A DNA stretch of 27,008 nt, from positions 1 through 27,008 of the IMG/VR virus record IMGVR_UViG_3300032087_001990. One strand, given 5' to 3'. A program made the position numbers and the translations under genes. Under the pieces are notes generated by a model. The model saw only the letters and a list, made by a program, of their open reading frames with translations. It was not told where the DNA came from and did no database searches. The stretch is from a virus. Shown in pieces: positions 8,801 through 15,774 of this stretch. Within the stretch, counting starts at the first letter, position 1. Every line of letters begins with the position of its first letter.

Positions 8801-11800
8801 GCATCAGATAATTGAACCACATATGGATTTAAATTTATTTTTGCTAATGTCATAGCAGTATCTAATGTTTTTGGTGGCTCTGGTTGTTCAGCAGGAGCAC
8901 CTTGTACAACTTTGAAATCACCCTCTGGTGTTAAGAATAAGAAATCAATTCTTGCAAGATAGTTTTCAAAGTCATACTGAAAACTAGAATTATCTTTTGG
9001 AATGTTTACAGTAGATGAACCATTTCCTGTATAACTTCTTGCTGTAAAGTTAAATGAATAATCTGTTACAGTATATGTTGTTTGATTTTGTATTGCAAGT
9101 GTTGTTGAAGTTATATCAGCAACTCTTGGTCTAAAGTCAACTGTATCTCTTAAATCATATTCACCACTTGGTTGTGGTGCTTCAGGGTCAATACGAGTTG
9201 CACTATAAACTGGAATCTCTTTATAATCAATAGCTGCATAAGAATCTACTGTAAAGAAATCACCAGCACCATGTGAGAAATAATCACATACAATTAATAA
9301 TCTACCTATTGGTACAGTTGCAGTTGGTTTTCTTGTTAATCTCGCAATATCGTAAAAGTTATCTCTTTGTCCTGTATCAAGAACAAAATCATTTGTAATA
9401 TTTCTAGAACCTTCTGTAAATGTTCCAAGTGTTGCAGTTGCACCACTCTCTGCACCAGTAATTGTTTCACCAGAACTAAATGCAGTTTCATTTAAAGTAA
9501 TAAAAGTAATTGGTGATGTTGGATTAATAATTGTTGCAATTGCACCAGATGTACCACCAGTAATCTTTTCACCTTTTGTAAATGTTCCAACAATACCTGT
9601 AACAGTCCATTGAGGTAAAACAGGGTCTGCTGTTGATAAAGAATCAAATACACCGTGTAATTTATAAACATCAGCAACACCTAGTGAAATATCTTTATGA
9701 TGTGCAGATGTTCCGTATTCTTCACCACCACCAACACCAGCATTTATTACTCTAGTGATGTGCATACGATTTCTAGTTTTTGTTTTTTCACTAACAGATG
9801 TTCTTGTTAATGTTGCAATAATATTTACTACTGCACCATTTCCAAATATAGATGCACTTGTTAAAGTTAAAGAATTTGAACCTACACCTGTAACAGTAAG
9901 ATTATCAACATTAACAATATCACCAGCAGCACCAGTAGGAGTACCAGACACAGATTGAATTGCAACAACATAATCAGTATTTGTTACTGAATTAAATGTT
10001 TCATTTGCACCTGCTGTTATTGTTAATTCACCAGATGCGTTTGATGTTTGTGTAAACCCTCTCCTTACAACTACTGTTGTATCAGAAATACCAGTATTAG
10101 CTTCTGTCTTTAATGTTTTAATAGTATTCTTTTGTAATTTTCTTAAAAGAATATTTCTATTCTGGTCATTAATCTTTGAACGCTTTCTTACTACAGGAAC
10201 TGATGTTACAGCTGTAGCAGTTGCAGTCAAGGTAAGAGTATCATCATCTGTTATTGTAGCAATTACTCTATCACCAACACCAGAAATATTGATAATATCT
10301 CCTACACGAAGCTCTGTTAAGAATGATGTACCAAAACCACTAACATTTATTGTTCCATCAGTTGTTAATGATCCAGTAAGTGAAAATTCATTTTCTAAAA
10401 CTAAATCTGCTGTAAAGGCTGTATCAGTATCAGAAGAAAATAACTGTTTTACTTTACTAAAGTCTTGTGTAACTACACTACTAACTGTTAAATCTGTACT
10501 ACCACTATCTTCTATAAGTTCATCACTTCTAGTAACTCCAGTTGATTTAAGATTTTCTCCAGAAGAAAAATTACCAACAACTGATGTTAATTGTAATGTT
10601 GTACCACTTGCAGATTTAACAAATCCATATGCACCAGTATTTACACCTGTAACTTTAGCACCTTCTGGAACATCTGCACCAACAACTGTTCCTGATAAAG
10701 TAATAGTTGTAAACATACGAAGGTCAAAAAGATAAACCTTAAATTGTGTGTCTGTCGTAGATGCTGATGCAAGTATGTCTAAACCTGTATTACCAGAATG
10801 ATGTTCTATTGCTCTTGCACGAGCAACACCAATTTGTGTTCCGTTTGAAGAACCTTGAGCTGCATTTAAAGTATCAAATAATCCAATCTCTTTATATGGG
10901 TTATCTATTTGTCCAGATATTTCAGGTGAAGTTTCTGGTATGTTATTCATGTTTGTTGCAAGAACATAATTACCAACTTCAACTGGAGTTACAGCTGCAT
11001 TATGAGATTCTACTTCTCTAGGTTTAGGAACATCAATAAATGTAGGGCCGACTGTTTCTATTTCATAACCTTTAACATATGCTTTACCAGGCGATAATTC
11101 TACTGTTAGAAAATCATCTGATGCAGTATTACCACTATCAGTTGTTATACCTGTATTGTAAACACCATCATTTAATCCGTCATTTAATGTTTCTCTAATT
11201 CTAACACCAAATTCTTTTACTGTGTAATCACCAGATTCATCATATGTTCTTCTTGCAAGAGTTTCACCAAGAACAGAATATTCTGTGTTTCTTGCTTTCT
11301 CTTGTAATACACCATTACTAATTCTCATTAATTCAACAAAGTTTTCATCAGCAGTTGAATCTAAAGCAAGTTTTGCTAAAGTTAAAGTCATCTTTAATCT
11401 ATGAGCACCCTTTGCATTTTCGTTTGTAGAACCAGCTGCATTGTCTAACAATGAACTATCTTGTTCTGGTGTTTCTAAAGTTTCTGAAATTGATAAACCA
11501 ACTCGATAAGATGGAGTGTTTGTGTACTTGTCTAAAATAAGTCTTTGTTCTGCAACTCTAACAAAATTACCACGAACAAAATAAACACCCTCTTGAATGT
11601 TTGCAGATGAACCAGTTGCAGTAGCATCTGATGCTTGTAGAACTGCACTATCAATATTTGCACCAAAAGAACTAATAGTACCATCTGCTGATATATTTTC
11701 TCCATCTGCAAATACTGTTGTGACATTATCACTACCAGTTGAAACATATTTTACATATAAAGTAATTGGGTCATCAGTTGTAGCAGCAACTGCTTGAATG

Positions 11801-12129
11801 ACTTGTGCTTTTACACCAGATGAAGTACCAGTAATAATTTTACCAACATACTGACTAATGTATCCTGATATATCATTTGATTGATATTGTGATTGTAATT
11901 TTACAGCATAGTAATCATCTGTAAAACCAATAGCGCCAGGTATTACTAATGTGCCTTCTTTGAAAACATGACGACCATGTCTTTCAATTTGATTCTGTAA
12001 TATACTTTGGAGTTGTGTTAACTCTCTTGCTTGAACAGAAAAGCCTGGTCTGAATAAAACTCTATGAAAGTCTTTACTTTCTGTAAAGTCATCATAGTAT
12101 GGGGATACATTTAAGTTTGTCTTTTGCAT
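5806..12129 (-). CDS. Giant virion structural protein, DUF4815 type
   Basis: A 2107-residue protein, by far the largest here. The N-terminus (LNVSPYYDDFTESKDFHRVL, then FRPGFSVQARELTQLQSILQ, then NQIERHGRHVFKEGTLVIPG) matches what I know as the DUF4815 start found in large structural proteins of T4-like cyanophages and pelagiphages. Short GExITGxTSGAxATI modules lie near residues 93, 852 and 885. Further on are segments such as YYTALNLLEKDAESLQIQDS (about 1130-1160) and DPLAQSFMPQQEGGEFLTKV, and the C-terminus ends FISFAIKIRMQGTNSTEPPR. There is no transmembrane segment or enzymatic motif that I can identify. It follows gp8 by three bases and precedes the fibre genes, which suggests a baseplate-periphery component or fibre-anchoring connector. 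I cannot assign it to a T4 counterpart. Confidence 0.85.
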   Translation of the reverse strand: MQKTNLNVSPYYDDFTESKDFHRVLFRPGFSVQARELTQLQSILQNQIERHGRHVFKEGTLVIPGAIGFTDDYYAVKLQSQYQSNDISGYISQYVGKIITGTSSGVKAQVIQAVAATTDDPITLYVKYVSTGSDNVTTVFADGENISADGTISSFGANIDSAVLQASDATATGSSANIQEGVYFVRGNFVRVAEQRLILDKYTNTPSYRVGLSISETLETPEQDSSLLDNAAGSTNENAKGAHRLKMTLTLAKLALDSTADENFVELMRISNGVLQEKARNTEYSVLGETLARRTYDESGDYTVKEFGVRIRETLNDGLNDGVYNTGITTDSGNTASDDFLTVELSPGKAYVKGYEIETVGPTFIDVPKPREVESHNAAVTPVEVGNYVLATNMNNIPETSPEISGQIDNPYKEIGLFDTLNAAQGSSNGTQIGVARARAIEHHSGNTGLDILASASTTDTQFKVYLFDLRMFTTITLSGTVVGADVPEGAKVTGVNTGAYGFVKSASGTTLQLTSVVGNFSSGENLKSTGVTRSDELIEDSGSTDLTVSSVVTQDFSKVKQLFSSDTDTAFTADLVLENEFSLTGSLTTDGTINVSGFGTSFLTELRVGDIINISGVGDRVIATITDDDTLTLTATATAVTSVPVVRKRSKINDQNRNILLRKLQKNTIKTLKTEANTGISDTTVVVRRGFTQTSNASGELTITAGANETFNSVTNTDYVVAIQSVSGTPTGAAGDIVNVDNLTVTGVGSNSLTLTSASIFGNGAVVNIIATLTRTSVSEKTKTRNRMHITRVINAGVGGGEEYGTSAHHKDISLGVADVYKLHGVFDSLSTADPVLPQWTVTGIVGTFTKGEKITGGTSGAIATIINPTSPITFITLNETAFSSGETITGAESGATATLGTFTEGSRNITNDFVLDTGQRDNFYDIARLTRKPTATVPIGRLLIVCDYFSHGAGDFFTVDSYAAIDYKEIPVYSATRIDPEAPQPSGEYDLRDTVDFRPRVADITSTTLAIQNQTTYTVTDYSFNFTARSYTGNGSSTVNIPKDNSSFQYDFENYLARIDFLFLTPEGDFKVVQGAPAEQPEPPKTLDTAMTLAKINLNPYVVQLSDASHTTFNNKRYTMKDIGNLESRINNMEYYTALNLLEKDAESLQIQDSNGLDRFKSGFLVDNCAGHNTGDVKHPDYRVAMDMENKEMRPKYFMKGISLSEENLTDADRTNDNYQKTGDILTLPYTHTITASQVYATRVENLNPVLSFAWTGICKLTPSGDSWFETERAPDLIINKEGNFDTVLAENRNSLGTVWNAWQTQWTGFHATSTTKFREKSWARARPQVPFRPVIERSIGTETGRRTRSGIETAIVTQIDYESLGDRIIARALIPFCRAVNISFSATGMKPLTKVYPFFDKQAISAYVTPTGGSLGGDLVTDAAGSVSGTFALPDPKVSGNPKFRTGERNFRLTSSQTNVQVPDPETFAQAIFSATGILNTIQESIVATRNARIEVRRVTERRNVNRNVTRDRIVGWWDPLAQSFMPQQEGGEFLTKVDIFFSQKDENIPVTCQIREMQNGYPTTKVVPNGSKTLLPADVSTSSDATVATTFTFDEPVYVKNGVEHCIVLFTDSVKYLAWISRMGELDVGGSRLVSEQPYLGVLFKSQNNTTWSAYDLEDLKFNLYRAKFDTSKQASITLTNDALPVKTLETNPIRMLADSSQPTVVKINHRDHNMHSITNNVTISGVVSEGITTTLNGAVSIGATSLTINSTADFVNGAMEIKINDEVLLGTLSGNTTFTLSSPSATASAHDDGATVELHQVKGVPLSEINKTHTAIGNIGIDYYTITTTTSATSAGTVGGSSVTATENAQIDSIQMAVPTIEFPDTTLTCKLRTTSSTSVSGSQTSFQLAASASAETVPINDNYYFENPRMVCSTINETNELSGSKSFFSTFTMTSTKDNLSPVIDLDRKVAICVANRLDNVDSSANYFPTDEYIGPEEPDGDKNEAIYCTRKVTLKNPATAIKVLFDAVKFNSAEIQVMYKILRSDDASDFDELGWNYFNTTGVSDTTVNSSANLYDFVEREFTANDLSEFISFAIKIRMQGTNSTEPPRIKNIRAIALAT

Positions 12130-12132
12130 TTT

Positions 12133-13605
12133 TTAAAATTCCACTATTACTTTAATATCTTCGGTTTGGTCTGAAGCTCTTGCTATTGGTCTACGATTTT
12201 CAACATATAACATCTTACCACTATCAGGTTCTAATTCTGGGTTTGCATATCCTGTATTAAATGTTATTGTTGAACCACCTGCAAGTGATACTACTTCAGA
12301 TGCAGTTGATTGTGGTGTTCCTGTTGCAGTAGAATCTGCACCAGTAATTACATTTGCACCACTAAACGCAGTTTGATTACCTTCACTATCAATACCATAG
12401 TTTGCATATCTTTCTTGTGTATAGTAAATGATATTTCTTGTTGCATCAAATTCAACAACTCTACCAACTGCACCAGTTGTTGATTGTGTTATCTTTTCAT
12501 CTGCATCATATGGTTGACTAGGTGCAAATGCAAGTTTTACTGCATAAGTTTGTCTTATAGTAGAGGCTGTTGCAACTGTTGTTGTTCCAAAATTATATGG
12601 GTCTTTAACAATACCAAGATGTCTAAACTCATTTTCAGTTGTTAAGTCATCACCTTCTGCTTGTTCTAATTTAATGTTCATCATAACATAGTGACCACCT
12701 AATTCTCTAACAGCATCTTTACCATGACCGCCTGGTGGGGAAATAATAGGATCAACTACACCATTTGTTCCAGCACCCATAGTTGTTGCAGTTGTTAATC
12801 CACTATCACTATAAACATTAGTTAAATCTACTGATCCAAATGTATAACCTGAACCAGCTGCAAAAACTTCTGTTGCACTTCCACCACTACCAAAAGATGC
12901 AATTGCATTAGCAGATACATGAATTTTTACGATACCACCTGTACCATCACCATCAATTGGTGAATAGTATGTTCCATCTGTGTAACCAGCACCAGCTGTA
13001 ATTCTTACAACATCTACTGAACCATTTACGGCAGCTGCAGAAACAGTAGAATCTGTTGATACATGAAGAAAGTCTGTTGTTAAAAACTTGTCAATCTCTG
13101 ATACAGTTAAACTGTACATATATTGTAAGTAATAACCACCAAGAAAGAAAGGTGTTGGTGAGGTAGAAGTTGGTTCTGCACCTGAATATGCAGTACCACC
13201 ATTGTTATCTAAAACTTTATAAACTCTATAATCTGATGTTACAAAATAGAATGTAGAATTATATAAGTTAGTTGCACCTGATGTTGCAGTATTTGATGCA
13301 CTAACATCATGTTCGTACATATCAAAGGTAGTTGCGTTTGCCCAGTTTCTTCTAGGAATTGTGAACGAAACATCTGAAGCTGCAATTGCGTTTGCACCAG
13401 TCATTGCATCCCAATAGTAATAATCATTTGTCACCATGTCTGCTGGGGATGGTGGTGCAGTATCTGTTCCACCTGAAGTGCTAGATGTAAAAGGTGTTGA
13501 TTTACCTATAAACATATAATACTGTGATGGTGATGCTTCAGAGAACGATTCATGAAACTGTTCTGCATTATGTTGTCTAAAATTTTCAGTTATAATAGCT
13601 GCCAT
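12133..13605 (-). CDS. 8: Baseplate wedge protein gp8-like
   Basis: A 490-residue protein, longer than T4 gp8 (334). The C-terminus YVENRRPIARASDQTEDIKV (about 467-486) aligns with the T4 gp8 end (YMENRPPIIMAMDQTEEINI), which makes the assignment strong. Near the N-terminus, MFIGKSTPFTS followed by SFTIPRRNWAN matches the T4 segments FGRSEPWSS and AVIPRRDWGD. The extra length lies mostly in the middle (about residues 180-300, Gly/Ser/Thr-rich). A DEKITQSTTGAVGRVVEF module at about residue 365 resembles modules in gp7 and the giant protein. In T4, gp8 dimers join wedge proteins gp10, gp7 and gp6 in the baseplate. A hairpin with a late-box variant precedes the gene. Confidence 0.92.
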   Translation of the reverse strand: MAAIITENFRQHNAEQFHESFSEASPSQYYMFIGKSTPFTSSTSGGTDTAPPSPADMVTNDYYYWDAMTGANAIAASDVSFTIPRRNWANATTFDMYEHDVSASNTATSGATNLYNSTFYFVTSDYRVYKVLDNNGGTAYSGAEPTSTSPTPFFLGGYYLQYMYSLTVSEIDKFLTTDFLHVSTDSTVSAAAVNGSVDVVRITAGAGYTDGTYYSPIDGDGTGGIVKIHVSANAIASFGSGGSATEVFAAGSGYTFGSVDLTNVYSDSGLTTATTMGAGTNGVVDPIISPPGGHGKDAVRELGGHYVMMNIKLEQAEGDDLTTENEFRHLGIVKDPYNFGTTTVATASTIRQTYAVKLAFAPSQPYDADEKITQSTTGAVGRVVEFDATRNIIYYTQERYANYGIDSEGNQTAFSGANVITGADSTATGTPQSTASEVVSLAGGSTITFNTGYANPELEPDSGKMLYVENRRPIARASDQTEDIKVIVEF

Positions 13606-13631
13606 TTTTTATTTTCCAGTTTTTTAATTAA

Positions 13632-13661
13632 ATTGTTTCAACTTATTTATTAAGAAACAAT
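13632..13661 (-). promoter_or_regulatory. Hairpin enclosing a late-promoter variant, upstream of gp8
   Basis: An 8-bp perfect inverted repeat (ATTGTTTC / GAAACAAT) with a 14-base loop lies in the 60-base gap before gp8. On the minus strand the loop contains AATAAATA (13651-13644), one base from TATAAATA and fitting the NATAAATA form that I recall from cyanophage late promoters. No T-run follows on the minus strand, so it is not a canonical terminator. The ribosome site GGAAAATAAAAA lies outside the hairpin. Confidence 0.45.
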
Positions 13662-13665
13662 ATCG

Positions 13666-14187
13666 TTATTCTTTAGGATATAGTGCTTTAATTCTTGCAA
13701 CTTCTTCTCGCCACGCATCTAATCCATTTTCTGTAATATATTCTATTTGAAACTGAACTTCACCATAATCTGCCATTCTTCTTTCTCTATAAGTTATTGG
13801 TGGTTCAGTATCATCAATCATATAATCTGGTGGATTACAAATAGACACGCAAGTAGGACTATCTACTCCACCAATTTCTTCTATCTTTGCATTTATAGCA
13901 TCAGTATCACTTTCATCCATTTCATAGAATTTTGCAACTTTTTGTTGAGTAGTTAAACTACGAAAGTTTAAAGGAATACCTTGATTGTTATGAGTTGGAG
14001 CAGGTTTATCTGTAACAACCCATGCACCATCTGTAAATTCTCTTGTTTGTGTATCTGCATCATAAGTTGGTGGTGGTAATGATGTTGAGTTTGCTGGGTG
14101 TAAATACACACCAGGCTCTAATGGAGATTCAAAAGCTTTAACTTGTTCTCCAGTTACTTTATCATAACACACTATAAAATTAGACAT
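13666..14187 (-). CDS. Tail-fibre-assembly-like protein
   Basis: A 173-residue protein with a ribosome site AAAGGTAAAAATAATT. The N-terminal part (VTGEQVKAFESPLEPGVYLH, then PANSTSLPPPTYD, then FTDGAWVVTDKPAP) follows the layout of phage tail-fibre assembly proteins: a short intro, a P-G-x-Y-L-x-P-A-N-S-T strand, then a D-G-x-W-V segment. The C-terminus (YGEVQFQIEYITENGLDAWR, then EEVARIKALYPKE) fits a common C-terminal pattern of phage proteins placed after fibre genes (MADxxD/QxxYx...GxxxW...VxxIKxxYPK). It sits directly after the collar-domain protein, which could be the fibre it helps fold. Chaperone function is inferred from pattern and position. Confidence 0.65.
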   Translation of the reverse strand: MSNFIVCYDKVTGEQVKAFESPLEPGVYLHPANSTSLPPPTYDADTQTREFTDGAWVVTDKPAPTHNNQGIPLNFRSLTTQQKVAKFYEMDESDTDAINAKIEEIGGVDSPTCVSICNPPDYMIDDTEPPITYRERRMADYGEVQFQIEYITENGLDAWREEVARIKALYPKE

Positions 14188-14205
14188 AATTATTTTTACC
14201 TTTCA

Positions 14206-14910
14206 TTAAAATTTTATACAATACAAACAGGTGGCATTAAATGGAAATGTTTGACCACCTCTAGTTAAATCATTACCTGCAACACCACCAGCGGCATTGT
14301 CACGCAAAGCGAGAGCATCTGTATCAATACGATCTATTCTTAAACCGTACTCGTTCCAACCACCAATCCAACCATTAACCCACATATTACCAAAAAATGT
14401 TAAATTATTTCCACTTGCTTGTGAAGGTTCATTTGGGTTTACTGGAGGATTTTGGGAATTATCATTCTTAAACATACCTCTTGTAGCAGTACCTCTAGTA
14501 TATCTAGATTGAGGATAGTTTGGGCCTCCTACATTTTCCATTCTAAATCTATGACCGTGGTCTTTGATAGTATCAACAGTTTTAGTACCCACACTACCAC
14601 CATCATATGTTCTTGTATATGTTTGAGAACCTGCACCTCTTACAAAACCACCTCTTAAGTCTGGAAGATTAAATGTTGTAGCACCATCTCCAGTTCCCCA
14701 AGTAGTGCTGATTACAGCATACAATTCAGAATAAGTTGTTCTACTTATTGCAGAACCATCACATGAAAGAAATCCAGCAGGTGGTGAAGTTTCTCCATGA
14801 GAAATTACAGTTCCTATTGCAACACCAGCACCGTTAGGTATTGCGTCAGTATTGATTGTTGAACTATTGTTCATCAATTCTGCGATTAATTTTGAATTAC
14901 TTGGAGCCAT
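14206..14910 (-). CDS. Tail-collar domain fibre protein
   Basis: A 234-residue protein with a clear phage tail-collar domain (Pfam Tail_Collar type) at about residues 30-95: GTVISHGETSPPAGFLSCDG, then AISRTTYSELYAVI, then TTFNLPDLRGGFVRG. The C-terminus ending FNATCLYCIKF is typical of collar-domain short fibres. In T4 such a domain occurs in gp12 (short tail fibre) and at the C-terminus of gp10. Here it follows directly after a protein with the gp10 N-terminal motif, so it may act as a separate gp10 C-terminal part or as a short fibre. Ribosome site AGGATAAAGAAAA. Structural role confident; gp10 versus gp12 identity open. Confidence 0.85.
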   Translation of the reverse strand: MAPSNSKLIAELMNNSSTINTDAIPNGAGVAIGTVISHGETSPPAGFLSCDGSAISRTTYSELYAVISTTWGTGDGATTFNLPDLRGGFVRGAGSQTYTRTYDGGSVGTKTVDTIKDHGHRFRMENVGGPNYPQSRYTRGTATRGMFKNDNSQNPPVNPNEPSQASGNNLTFFGNMWVNGWIGGWNEYGLRIDRIDTDALALRDNAAGGVAGNDLTRGGQTFPFNATCLYCIKF

Positions 14911-14931
14911 TTTTCTTTATCCTATATTATG

Positions 14932-15732
14932 TTATGCACCTAATGTTGGTAAGTCAATTCCAACTACATTCCAATCGTTACCATTCCAAATAAAAGTTGC
15001 ATTGTCACCAACATCTTCCCAAATGAGTGAAACTGGAACATTTGCAGAACTTAAATTACCACCTGATTGTGTCATTGTTACATTACCACCGTCAACGGTC
15101 ATAATAATAATTTTTCTTTGACCAACAAATCGACCAGTACCCATTGTTATTGTCATTGCACCAGCAGTTGAATCTAAAAGACTAACTTCTGTATCAACAT
15201 CTACTGCACCAGCAGTTGTAATATTTTCTGTTGAAGAGCCTTGTAATGTTGAAGTTTTGTTTGGTAATGTTACTACTTCATTACCACCACTAAAAACTGA
15301 ATGTGCAGGCGCTTGTAATGATACATAATGTGCGTTTGCACTTTCACAATATAATCTTATTTGTGATGCATTACCATCATTTTTTATATCTATTATACCA
15401 GACTCAAAAGTAATTCTATCATTACCACCTATTTTTATATCAATCTGGTCATCTGTATCACAAGTTATACTTGTGTCAGCATCTGCATCTAAAATTAATT
15501 CTGTACCATTCATATCAAATGAAGTAGCAACAATAGCAGATGTTAAAGTTTTATTTGTAAGTGTTTGTGTTGCAGTATTTAATGTTATTGTGTCAGATGA
15601 TAATGTTGTACCATCACCAAGTAATGTATAAACCTCTGCAAAGTTAGCATTAACTTTTGTAGCACCATCTCGTAAATTATCACCAGTACCATCATTTGCT
15701 GTTGTTCCTATATCAATATCTTGTTTTGACAT
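14932..15732 (-). CDS. Baseplate protein with gp10-like N-terminus
   Basis: A 266-residue protein. Residues 6-25 (IDIGTTANDGTGDNLRDGAT) and 26-41 (KVNANFAEVYTLLGDG) align with the N-terminus of T4 gp10 (INIGNVVDDGTGDYLRKGGI, then KINENFDELYYELGDG), the part that attaches gp10 to the wedge. The remainder is beta-rich and fibre-like (TLTNKTLTSAIVATSFDMNG, then DADTSITCDTDDQIDIKIGG, and a C-terminal WNGNDWNVVGIDLPTLG). It lacks the collar domain of T4 gp10, which is encoded by the next gene. A late box lies 28 bases upstream of the start and the ribosome site is AAAAAGGATATT. It probably anchors a short fibre on the wedge; whether it carries a full gp10 role is unknown. Confidence 0.75.
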   Translation of the reverse strand: MSKQDIDIGTTANDGTGDNLRDGATKVNANFAEVYTLLGDGTTLSSDTITLNTATQTLTNKTLTSAIVATSFDMNGTELILDADADTSITCDTDDQIDIKIGGNDRITFESGIIDIKNDGNASQIRLYCESANAHYVSLQAPAHSVFSGGNEVVTLPNKTSTLQGSSTENITTAGAVDVDTEVSLLDSTAGAMTITMGTGRFVGQRKIIIMTVDGGNVTMTQSGGNLSSANVPVSLIWEDVGDNATFIWNGNDWNVVGIDLPTLGA

Positions 15733-15759
15733 TATTTAATATCCTTTTTAACTTAATAT

Positions 15760-15767
15760 TATTTATA
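15760..15767 (-). promoter_or_regulatory. T4-type late promoter box
   Basis: The minus strand reads ATTATAAATAATAT, an exact TATAAATA late box ending 28 bases before the ATG at 15732, in the 42-base gap after gp7. It is expected to give late transcription of the gp10-like gene and those downstream. Confidence 0.65.
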
Positions 15768-15774
15768 ATAGTTT

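Noticed and set aside
10289-10735. A 148-codon open frame on the plus strand
   Set aside because: It lies wholly inside the giant structural gene on the other strand, has no ribosome site and a low-complexity Ser/Thr/Val composition, as expected for a shadow frame.
14297-14658. Plus-strand open frames across the collar-protein gene
   Set aside because: They oppose a gene with a clear collar domain and have no ribosome site or recognisable product.
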